Of a stretch of DNA of 64,000 nucleotides, positions 38,601-47,400 are shown one piece after another (position 1 is the first letter of the stretch; every line of letters starts with the position of its first letter). A model generated the notes under the pieces. The model worked only from the letters and a program-made list of their open reading frames with translations, made no database searches and was not told where the DNA came from. The translations under genes were made by a program, and so were the position numbers. Origin of the DNA: Rhynchonema sp. JSB1_4 (lineage: Eukaryota; Nematoda; Chromadorea; Monhysterida; Xyalidae); contig JASAMV010002180.1 in NCBI GenBank assembly GCA_030248065.1, forward strand, positions 1 to 64,000. The letters run 5' to 3'.

Positions 38601-38931
38601 CTACCAACGTCAACTACGAGGCCAAGTGTTATCCGCACAACGCAACACAAACGACGCATTGCGTGACGCCAGTCACACGTTGGCTGAAATGCTCTACCGA
38701 ACCAGAGAACGGGTAAGGACATCATCGTCATTGTCTGAGACCGGATCCATGACGCAAGCCCCTGTCTCCGCCCCAATGCCTGATAATCAGGGAAGACACC
38801 AGTCGACCGGACGAAAACCGGGACCTTCGTCTCTGACGATGGTGAATGGGGACGCGAAGGAAAATAGGAGAAAGAAGGACATTGTCGACGGGCCGAAAGT
38901 TGTGTTCAGTGATTTTGAGATGTTGTTGTAA
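32643..38931 (+). CDS. SWAP70: SWAP-70/DEF6-like PH-domain Rho-family regulator, N-terminus missing
   Basis: Eleven exons join without a phase error: 32643-32736, 32804-32972, 33387-33508, 33570-33671, 33741-33908, 34313-34427, 36160-36258, 36685-36886, 37916-38065, 38427-38507 and 38580-38931 (550 residues). SWAP-70 and DEF6 bind phosphoinositides and act as atypical Rac/Cdc42 exchange factors on actin. First comes the EF-hand-like N-terminal part (KLFRIFLIFTDELERL). Then CEAAVDAVFNRIVNQILKKG leads into the PH domain, matching the family's AINEVFNELILDVLKQG. The PH domain ends with FGCDDPAERHRWLAG. A long coiled coil follows; its QATRDEEVVRTLATRMFEEE matches the family's RQDEETVRKLQARLLEEE. 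The C-terminus is Ser-rich. The first about 95 residues expected upstream were not found. An alternative last exon lies at 39222-39338. Confidence 0.85.
33086..33107 (+). repeat. Sense intronic repeat, copy 7 (SWAP-70 gene)
   Basis: After the decoy acceptor TTTTCCCAG and ACGGGC it reads GGTGCACGAGAACATCGTCATC, then CAATCACGTGACCCAA, as in copies 3 and 6. It lies 279 bp before the next SWAP-70 exon. Confidence 0.65.
36562..36584 (+). repeat. Sense intronic repeat, copy 8 (SWAP-70 gene)
   Basis: A perfect core, GGTGCACCAGGTCATCGTCAG plus TG, in the intron before exon 36685, 100 bp upstream of it. A weak reverse copy of the TGATAACA motif lies near 36468. Confidence 0.75.
37264..37428. mobile_element. 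Decayed relative of the palindromic MITE at 21625
   Basis: It shares GTGTAAACATGAAACATTGC, the central TTAACGTGGAATGTTTCA stem, and the right end TTTACACC then TTTCGAAAATGCCACCC with 21625-21850. Its left arm is worn. It lies in a SWAP-70 intron. The central stem is almost perfect here (GTGTAAACATGAAACATT against AATGTTTCATGTTTACAC). Confidence 0.65.
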
Positions 38932-39043
38932 ATTGGTGGCTGCTGGCTGGCACTTGCGAAAATGTTGCGTCTTTTGATTCGTTGTTTTGAAGAAAAAAAT
39001 TGTCGGATCCCCTACTTCGATCGACTGTCAAAAGCAGACAAGC

Positions 39044-39066
39044 GGTGCACCAGGTCATCGTCAATG
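39044..39066 (+). repeat. Sense repeat, copy 9 (downstream of SWAP-70)
   Basis: GGTGCACCAGGTCATCGTCAATG, one difference from the core, 113 bp after the SWAP-70 stop and 155 bp before the possible alternative last exon at 39222. It would be intronic in that longer transcript. Confidence 0.7.
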
Positions 39067-39221
39067 TGAATACACCGCACCAAAACGGGCAACACTTTCT
39101 CAAATGTCAAAGTAATATTATGTAATATTCAGTGTGCCTGGCACGGTGTGCAGTCAACTCACACTAACTGAAAATCCCAAACCCACAATTCTTCAGCTAG
39201 CCAACTCCCTTGTCATTTCAG

Positions 39222-39338
39222 GGTCTACGCATGCAATCCCCGTCCCCGGCCCGCCCGACAATCTGCATCCAATCATACAAATATTTACAATCCAGTCCCA
39301 GTAGTGGCTCGTCGGAGCGAACCGCGGACTCTTGCTGA
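39222..39338 (+). CDS. Possible alternative last exon of the SWAP-70 gene
   Basis: After CATTTCAG a 38-codon phase-0 frame runs to a stop (it begins GLRMQSPSPARPTICIQSYK). A phase-0 donor GTTGTG exists at 38899 inside the main last exon, right after codon AAA, so splicing would replace the last 10 residues by this tail. The composition is Ser/Pro-rich like the rest of the C-terminus. There is no homology to support it, only phase, acceptor and the intronic repeat upstream. Confidence 0.35.
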   Translation, partial: GLRMQSPSPARPTICIQSYKYLQSSPSSGSSERTADSC

Positions 39339-40550
39339 CGAATAATTACAAACAATGTGTGCTTTTTCAAACAATCTCAGTTGAATTGTGGAATGATGAA
39401 CGCAACATTTTGGAAATGAACGCATGCTTGACTGACTGGCTGACTGACTGCAGCAGTGATGTTTCACAACTGAATACATAAATCAATAATCTCGGAATGA
39501 TGCTTGCTTCATGCGGTGTGTTATGTTTTTCTTTTGTTCATTTTAGTGTGCTTTCATTCCATCACCGTAAAATGCTATTTTTTGAAGAAAAAGTTCAAAG
39601 TACCGCCATTTTGATTAGTTTCGCATTTCTTTGCAAATTACCAGCACGACAACTGACAACATGCTTTGCATTGCATTGCTTTTTGTGATCCTTTTGTGAT
39701 TTATATTTGTTTACATGTGCTTGAGAAACAATTTGAAGTTGAGCTTCTGCGTATTTGCTTGACTCTACAATTTCAAACAAATTCTTCTACCTTTTCATAG
39801 AAGCTGCCAATTTTTATTGTCCGCGGATAAAGCTCGAAAGTGTATTAGATAGATTGGGTGTGTTTATCGCTTGGCAACTATAGTTATGTATTAATCTGAT
39901 CGAAAAAAGGCATAAATACCAGTGTTTTTGTGATGTTACTGTCAGGTGGATATCGCTCTGGTCTTAAGATCAGGTATGTATCATTCGAATTTTGATCATA
40001 TCGACGGTCCGATGGATTTTTCGAGTGAGGCATTCAGTCAGTCGTCATCAAACATACTGGAACTTGTGTTCTGAAAAGTAAATGAGAAACAAAGCAAAAA
40101 CGTTAGACGTCAAAACGCAAAATGTATGAAGACATAAAAATATCTGACAAATGCAATGCTCAAGTGACTAATGAGCTGCTATGGATACAACAATGTTGTT
40201 CCGATGTTTATTTTCCTGTGACCCAGAATTTAAGAGTCTTGATTTCGTTTCCAAGTTTCCTTCACTTACCTTTTCTGATGCTCTATCTTCCAGTCTTTCC
40301 ATTGGTACCTTCATTGATTTCTGCTTCGTTTTCAGGTCAGTGGGTGTGGGATCATCTTGTAGTTTCGCTGGATCAAACCACGGATCGAGTCGGGGTCTAA
40401 TCACACCTTTTGCGGCTCTTTTGAATTTGACTGAAAGTCAGTTTGACACAGTGCGATTTCAAGTTATTTTGCCCCTATCCTTATCAAATTCTTTCGCGGA
40501 AAACTATTTTGGCCAGCACGATCGGGGTACCGTATTGCATTTTATTTTGT
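39339..40550. other. Intergenic, no gene recognised
   Basis: About 1.2 kb between two convergent genes. It has scattered short frames but no family match, no array and no readable transposon ends. Confidence 0.4.
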
Positions 40551-41386
40551 TCAGTTTTCCGCGCCAATTATTGCCGATATGAAGAAATACACAAATAAAA
40601 AAATAAAAAACCACAAAAAATTCATACGTCGACAATAGGCGATCAGAACAATTATTGGGACGGCGATTATATCCAACGTAGCCGCGGCGCCGATTCCAAT
40701 AACGAACCATCTGGTGCGAAAAAGCAATGACCAGGTGATGACGTAGCGGTCAATCAGGTTCAAAGGTTCGGTTTCTTTGGTAGCATCCGGGGCAGGCCCA
40801 TTTGATGTATTTTTCGTATCGGTTGGTTTAGCTGAAAAAAACATCATTTGTGATACTGCAATATGTTTGAGATTGCACAGGAATACGAACGGGATATGGT
40901 TCTTTCGAAGGTGGAATTTCCGGTTGTAGCGTTATCATCATCGGATGTTTTGATTAGTAGAATTGCATTTTGAATTGTTTCTTGCGTTTGTGATTTGCTT
41001 GGGTATAAAGTGCTTCTCGTTGCATCTGAAGGAATGAAAAACGGCAGTTAATAATTGATCCGGACTGCTGCTGGGTGAGAATATGATCCAGAAACCTGCT
41101 AAATAGGCGGAAATATTTGGTTCATCATATGTCGATCTGTTGTTATCGTTCGGGCTGAACGCGCCATTGTGTATTTGATTCAAGCGTCGTTGGAACCCTT
41201 CAGGGGATTTGTTGCTTGTTGAATCTGAATTCAGAAGCATTTGTTTGCATGCGTTTTTGTGCAAAATAAGAATCGAAAATACGCACAGTTCTGGCTGCTT
41301 ATTTTTGATGTTGATTCCGTCTTTTCGCATGATATGATCAGCAAAAATAATGTTGTCTTGAATATTTGATGCATCAGTCCCAACAT
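40551..41386 (-). CDS. Putative small membrane protein, function unknown
   Basis: Not a family I recognise. The model is uncertain. A first exon from about 41386 codes a hydrophobic start (KTTLFLLIISC) resembling a signal peptide. The exon 41025-40879 is Ser/Thr-rich (DDDNATTGNSTFERT, with two N-glycosylation sequons). The last exon, 40831-40551, follows TTTTTTTCAG and has a polar stretch, then a long hydrophobic region (WFVIGIGAAATLDIIAVPII, with more after CRR). Phases fit for the last two exons (donor before 40879, phase 1); one or two small exons between 41025 and 41300 remain unresolved. A type I or two-pass surface protein is plausible. The frame may instead splice again at CGAC|GTATGA, which would remove the final hydrophobic segment. 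Confidence 0.4.
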
Positions 41387-41948
41387 GGATCAAGATGACC
41401 AGTTCGTTGTCATGTCTTCAATGTAAAGTCTAGGCACTGCAAGTCTGTATTAGAAGTTTGATGGAGTGAACTAAAATGGTGTTGACACCGCGTTTGCCCC
41501 CTTGTCCTTTTGGGGACTTCAGAAACCCTTCCGCCACAAAACTTTTCGAAGAATTTCTCTTTTTATCATTTCTATTTTATATTTTTGGGTTTGATGATTT
41601 TTCGTGTTTCGTTCGTTCGTCTTTTGTATGGGTGGGCACAATACCCAATACCCAATACCAATACCACCCAATACCAATACCAATACCAGTGTTTGGTATT
41701 GGTATTGGGTCGAATTCTGGTATTGGGTATTGGGTATTGGTATTGAAGCTGGCCTGGTATTGGTATTGGGTTTGCCCAGGTATTGGGTCAAAACCAATAC
41801 CCAATACTAACCCAGAAAAACCCAATACCAAACCAATACCAAACCCAATACCTGACTCAAAACCCAATACCAAACCCAATACCAACCCAATACCAGACCA
41901 AAAACCCAATACCAAACCAATGCTAAGACCAATACCAATACCCAATAC

Positions 41949-42804
41949 CAGAGGTCGCAATCGGGCCGGGTTTGGCCGGCCCGGCCCGGCCCGAGCCCCC
42001 AAATCTCCGGCCCGGCCCGGCCCGGCCCGACCCGTACCCCCAAACCTCCGGCCCGGCCCGGCCCGAACCCCCAAATCTCCGGCCCGGCCCGATTTTTTGG
42101 CTCAGATTTTAACCCAATTTTTGTCATAATTTTTGCGATTTTTTTTAACCTATTTTTTGGTTGAAAACAACGGTGTTGCAGGGGTTGGGGGTCCCCCCTA
42201 GGTACAGTAGGTAGGTAGGTTGACGCTCCATCCTGGTACACTATGTAGGTCACCGCCCGGCGGCTAGTACAGTAAGTTGCGATTTTTGGCTCAAAATGGT
42301 ATATAAAATCGGTACTTTTCACTCCAAATTGGCGATAAATCGCCGCGCTACGCGCGAAATTAGGGTTTTAGAGCACATTTTCTTCAAAATTTCGACCGAA
42401 AAAATTTTGTTCCCCCTTAGCCCGGCCGGTACAGTAGGTAGGTTGCCGTCCCACATTTTTGGTGGTACTGTAGGTTGCCGCCCCGCCTGGGTAGCCACAC
42501 CACTGGTTGAAAATACATTGTTTTCCATGAAATGGTCGTCAGATAGAGACAATACTGATCACTTACTTGCCGAATCCGTCAGAAATTTTAGTATTTTTGA
42601 CAAAAAAATCCCTACATTTTCAGTAAAATAAGTCACTTCAGAAGCTTCGGGCCGGGGTGCCCGGCCCGGCCCGGCCCGACCCTCCAAATCTCCGGCCCGG
42701 CCCGGCCCGGCCCGAGCCAAAAGCCCAAAATCGCGGCCCGGCCCGGCCCGGCCCGGCCCGGCCCGGCCCGGCCCGAGGTCGGGCCGGCCCGATTGCGACC
42801 TCTG
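41949..42804. mobile_element. Nested hAT-like element B, GGCCCGGCCCG arrays
   Basis: It starts CAGAGGTCGCAATCGGGCC and ends GGCCCGATTGCGACCTCTG, a near-perfect inverted pair, with CCCAATAC on both sides (41941-41948 and 42805-42812). Because the host array is itself CCCAATACC, the duplication is weaker evidence than elsewhere. Subterminal arms are GC-only tandem repeats. Element F is inserted in its middle. A second copy of this family is at 44497-44990. Confidence 0.82.
42168..42505. mobile_element. Nested hAT-like element F (third level)
   Basis: 338 bp inside B, flanked by exact GTTGAAAA (42160-42167 and 42506-42513). Ends are CAACGGTGTTGC and GCCACACCACTG, imperfectly inverted. Internal repeats GGTACAGTAGGTAGGTTG recur about four times in varied form. 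The GC palindrome CGCGCTACGCGCG sits at about 42344. It is related by its CAGTGGTGT terminus to fragments near 17911, 47311 and 61413. Confidence 0.8.
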
Positions 42805-42875
42805 CCCAATACCCAATACCAATACCAACCCAATACCCAATACTCAATACCAATACCCAGGGTAGTACTTGGGGG

Positions 42876-43314
42876 CAGTGTAGTGGCTGGGGGGGGGATG
42901 GGGGGGATTCCCCCCCCTAAGGAGTAGGTACCTTGCAACCACCCCTTGGGGGGGGGGGGGATGGGGGGGGAAGGGTAGGTACCTTGCAACCACCCCGGAG
43001 GGTACCTTGCAACCATCAATTTGTGGTTTTTATAGGCAAAAATGGGTGTTTTTCGACCTCAAAACCCCAAAAATCGCGCGCTCCGCGCGCACACCTCCAT
43101 ATAATAGCTATTTTAGGCAAATTTTCGGCCAAAATGCAAAAAAGTACCATTTTTTCGGCCAATTTTGCAGAAAAAAGCATGCAAAAAACACCCTTTTTTC
43201 GGACTTCAGGGGTACCTTGCAACCTTCTGGAGGCTGGGTAGGGGGGTACCTTGCAACCATCTGGATCCATCCCCCCCAAGGGTACCTTGCAACCATCTGC
43301 CTGCCACTACACTG
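42876..43314. mobile_element. Nested hAT-like element D, GGTACCTTGCAACCA repeats
   Basis: 439 bp inside C, with exact duplication CTTGGGGG (42868-42875 and 43315-43322). Ends are CAGTGTAGTGGC and GCCACTACACTG, a perfect 11-12 bp inverted pair once the flanking C/G is allowed. Six copies of GGTACCTTGCAACC lie near 42927, 42978, 43001, 43211, 43245 and 43281. The palindrome GCGCGCTCCGCGCGC is at about 43075. Confidence 0.85.
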
Positions 43315-43589
43315 CTTGGGGGGGTGGGGGCCCCCCAAATTCATCTATCTATCGTCAACACTTTTTGATTTCATCTATCTATCGTCAACACTTATGGGCA
43401 AATCTATCTATCGTCAACAAATTCTGGGAACAATCTATCTATCGTCAACACATTTCGACCCCAAAATGGGCATCTTTGCCTCAAAATGGCTCAAAATCGG
43501 TATTTTTTGTCCCAAATAGGCAAAAAATTGCGCGCTACGCGCGGATTTAGTACATCTATACACATTGTCATTAATATTTACACATTACT

Positions 43590-43795
43590 AGACGGGACCC
43601 GTGCCTACGGCCCGGCTACAGCGCCGCGCCCGTTCCGTGCCACCCCCCCCCGAAGACCCATTAGCATACCCAAAGCTACCCGTGAAAATTGACCCGTCCG
43701 CACCTCCGAGGGAGGGGGCCACAGACATACATACATACAGACAGACATACATACGTCTTCCTGTTTTAGTAGTATAGATTACCTACTTAATGCAC
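43590..43795. mobile_element. Probable retroposon-like tail inside element C
   Basis: A block with no similarity to the rest of C. It reads ACGGGACCCGTGCCTACGGC, then a (CATA/CAGA) microsatellite and TTTTAGTAGTATAGATTA. This layout resembles the 3' tails of some non-LTR retroelements and their derived SINEs in invertebrates. Ends and duplication could not be set. Confidence 0.3.
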
Positions 43796-44423
43796 TATAC
43801 TATACCTTGATTTTTGGCGACCCCCCCACCATCTATCTATCGTCAACAAGTTTGGGTCGACCCCCCCCCAGATTTCGGACTTTGGTCATCTATCTATCGT
43901 CAACACATTTGGGGTCCCAATCTATCTATCGTCAACACCCTGGCCAAGTACTACACTGCCAATACCAACCCAATACCAAACCCAATACCAGGCACTTCAG
44001 TAGTATTGATTTGGTATTGGGTGTATTGGTATTGGTATTGGGTCTCGCCCGGTATTGGTATTGGGTATTGGTATTGGGTCCCCAATTCGGTATTGGTATT
44101 GGGTATTGGGTATTGGTACAGGGCCGGTATTGGTATTGGGTATTGGTATTGGGTGTCAAAAGTGGTATTGTGCCCAGGCCTAGTCTTTTGCCCTTATTTT
44201 TTATGCTGATTGATCACCACTGAATCATGCATGCGCGCACACTGAGCTAGGAATCGTTGTCACTTTTCAGCGTAACGAAACGACCCGTAAACACCAAGTG
44301 CGGTACCAAAGAAGAAAACTTCAAAGGTGAGGTCTGTGAGTGTTTGAGCCCGTCCTCGCCCGAGCATCAAGCAAGCAATAGCAATTCGTGTCAGCCTCGC
44401 TGTCGAGTCGACTTCTCTTCGTC

Positions 44424-47400
44424 ATGTTCAAGTTCTTCAAAAAGGATGGCAGTTGCGATGGAATGCACGTGAGTCAAGCGTAGAGGTCTTACTCGTCAGA
44501 GGTGTCAATCGGGCCGTGTTAGGTCAGCCCAGCCCGGCCCGGCCCGCAACCGCCCGACAGGTCGGCCCGGCCCGGGCCCGACCGACCATGGGAAAACTCG
44601 GGCCCGGCCCGATTTTCTTTGACCAATTTTTTCTGATGTCTTTTTGGTTTACGTTTTGTCGTTTGATCATTCATTATTATAATTTTGTGTGCTATTTACT
44701 GATATGTCTCTTTTTTAGGTGTTTGCCGGATCTCCTGAAGGTCTTTGCGTGAGCTTACAGATAAAATTTGAATTTGAAAAGTTTGTTCTGAGAAGTAAAG
44801 ATTTTTACACAAAATTAACCGCTCCGATCCGAACTAATAAATTGCAAATAAGATTAAATCCATTGCTGAATCCTTACTAAAAATCGCTGTTTTTTATGAA
44901 AGAAACCAAGATTTTTTCAATATTTTGGGCTGGGAACTCCGGCCCGGCCCGACGACGGCAAACCCCGGCCCGGCCCAATTGACACCTCTGGTCTCACACA
45001 ATCGGCCGGCCGACTCGGCGACCGGCAACCTGACATTCGAGCAGGAATTTTCGACCTTTTTCGCCATTTTAGACCAGAATACACATTTTCTCGGAAAATT
45101 AAATTACCGTATTGTCGGAAATAGAACCCCCCATTAATTGACCCCCCCATTAATTGAACCCCACCTAAATGGCTCGAAATCAAAAATACAAGCCCCCTTT
45201 AATTGACCCCCATAAACAGTGTAGTTCCTGGTCCGGCGCGGCGGTTAGTGTACCTACCCCTTTTTTCCGTGAGGCGGTTAGTGTACCTCCCTGGGGGGGG
45301 ACGGGGGGGGGGAAGACCCAAAATCAGGAAAAAGTCACATTTTGAGGTGGAAAATTTGACCTATTTTTACCCCTTTTTGGAAAAAATTCTTCAGAACAAG
45401 GGTATTTTGGCGACTTTTGAGAACATTGACCTAAAAATCACACATTTTAGGCCTAAAAATGCCCATTTTAGGCCTAAAAATGGCCATTTTAGGCAAAAGT
45501 TGAGGCGGTTAGTGTACCTGACGCGGCGGTTAGTGTACTAGTGTACCTTGGTCGCGGCGGTTAGTGTACCTTAGGGGGGGGGGACCCCCCTCCCCCCCCC
45601 CCAGGAACTACACTGCCCATAAATAGAACCCCACCCCCAACCTTCACCGTACCACAGATTAGTGGCATGGTAGGGCTGTGTTGTTGTGTCAAACGTTGTT
45701 TAAGCTTGCGTACACAACAGAATACAGCTTTTTAAGCATAATTGCCGCTGTTAAATTAAGAAAATATCGAAAACAAGCCATTTATAGGGGCATTATTAAC
45801 AATGATTTTTTTCGTCGGGGGGCCAAATGAAAAATATAACCCCCCAATAATTGACCCCCCATAAATTGAACCCCCCAAAATGACCGCAGTGAAAAAATAG
45901 ACCCCCCCGGGTTCTATTTCCGACAATACGGTACCGGTGGGTAATTCTTCCGTCTTCCGGGTGATTTATTTTCGAAAATTACCGGGCTCCAGTGTAGTTC
46001 CTGGTCCGGCGCGGCGTTTAGTGTACCTGCCCCTTTTTCCGTGCGGCGGTTAGTGTACCTCCCTGGGTAGGGTCAGAGATCGGGGGGGGGGGGGTACCCG
46101 ACACCCGACATCTGGAAATACCCACACCCATTGCATATATTTGCACAGCTCTGGCGGTTAGTGTAGTACCTTAGGGGGATCCCCCTCCCTCCAGGAACTA
46201 CACTGGATCTCCCCCACCCCGGAAAGAAAACGGAGGGTCCGCCATCACCACTTCCGGGTCCGGACCAGAACCTACAACATTGCTCCTGTGCAGTGTAGTT
46301 CCTAGTCCGGCGCGGCGGTTAGTGTACCTACAGCTTTTTTCCGTGGGGGGGTTAGTGTACCTCCCTGGGGGGAAGGGGGGGGGGTAGACCCAAATGCAGG
46401 AAAAGTCACTTTTTGAGGTAGCAAATTTGACCGATTTTTGCCCCTTTTTGAAAAAATTCTCCATAAAAAGGGTATTTTGGCGACTTTTGACATCATTGAC
46501 CTAAAAATCACCCATTTTAGGCCTAAAAATCCCGGTTTTAGGCAAAAATTGAGGCGGTTAGTGTACCTGGCGCGGCGGTTAGTGTACTAGTGTACCTTGG
46601 TCGCGGCGGTTAGTGTACCTTAGGGGGGGGACCCCCTCCCCCCCAGGAACTACACTGCTCCTGATCGTCCAAACTTCTGCCTGGTCGCCCCGGCTCTGTT
46701 ATGTTTGCGAACGCTATGTTCTTTAGGCCTGATTCAGTGCTGCAGGGTATACCATAAAAACCTAAATACCGGGGGCCGAAGTTCACGAAAAAGTCACGTT
46801 TTGAGGTGCAAAATTTGTCGTGTTTTTGCCCCTTTTTGGAAAAAAAATGTTCTTAAAAGGGTTTTTGCCGACTTTTGACAACATTGATCTAAAAATCACA
46901 TGTTAGGCCTAAAATGCCTATTTTAGGCAGAAATTGGGTGATAGTGTACCCGTAAGAGGGGAGATAGGGCGATTGTGTGCCACCTATGGGGAGATGGCGA
47001 GTGGGTTTCTCCAAAAATTCAAAAATTTCCCTTACCCTTTGGAGGTTACTGAAAAAATGACCCCAGAAATCTAAAAGTACCAAAAAATGGTCTAAAACCG
47101 CTTAAAACAGGGGTTTCTTGCGGCAGCAAGCGATTCTTGACATTTTAAAGCGAAAATGGTCAATTTTGCTTCTTTTCGGGGTCAAAAAGTCATTTCGTGG
47201 GGGGGGGTGCTTGTTCCAAAAGCGAAAAATTTTCCATACCCCATACCCCCGGCCGATTTCCCATACTCCATGCCAGGGGGTAACCCCACCCCCACCCCAA
47301 CTACACCACTGGTCTAGGTCTACATTTGTTGTGTTTTCAGCCGGACATGTGCAAAGCGTTCATCGGCAAGCCAGCACCGGACTTCAAAGTGAATTCAGTG

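Larger units (their letters stand above)
42858..43958. mobile_element. Nested hAT-like element C, ATCTATCTATCGTCAACA repeats
   Basis: It starts CAGGGTAGTACTTGG and ends CCAAGTACTACACTG (one mismatch), flanked by CCAATACC (42850-42857 and 43959-43966), which is again a unit of the host array. Seven same-direction copies of ATCTATCTATCGTCAACA lie at 43343, 43373, 43402, 43433, 43831, 43888 and 43920. The palindrome GCGCGCTACGCGCG is at 43530. D is inserted 18 bp from its left end. Confidence 0.8.
41627..44182. mobile_element. Outer hAT-like element A, with CCCAATACC arrays
   Basis: Exact 8-bp target duplication GTCTTTTG at 41619-41626 and 44183-44190. Ends are TATGGGTGGGCACAATACC and GGTATTGTGCCCAGGCCTA. 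Both arms consist of CCCAATACC repeats in both orientations (41641-41948 and 43959-44170). The element is 2556 bp only because it hosts others: B at 41949-42804 (with F inside) and C at 42858-43958 (with D inside). There is no transposase. It is intergenic, left of the peroxiredoxin gene. Confidence 0.88.

Noticed and set aside
41476..42322. Long open frames on both strands through the CCCAATACC and GGCCCG arrays
   Set aside because: They translate to simple Pro/Asn/Thr or Gly/Ala/Arg repeats in every frame, as expected of tandem DNA lacking stops; they lie inside nested transposons.
43343..43938. Regularly repeated 18-mers resembling a CRISPR array
   Set aside because: Spacing is irregular (about 30 bp, then a 400-bp gap), the repeat is low-complexity, and the repeats are the arms of a hAT-like element in a eukaryotic genome.
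44269..44328. Exon-like stretch with acceptor and GTGAGG donor before the peroxiredoxin start exon
   Set aside because: Encodes only a basic 19-residue stretch with no family match; could be a 5' UTR exon but there is no support.
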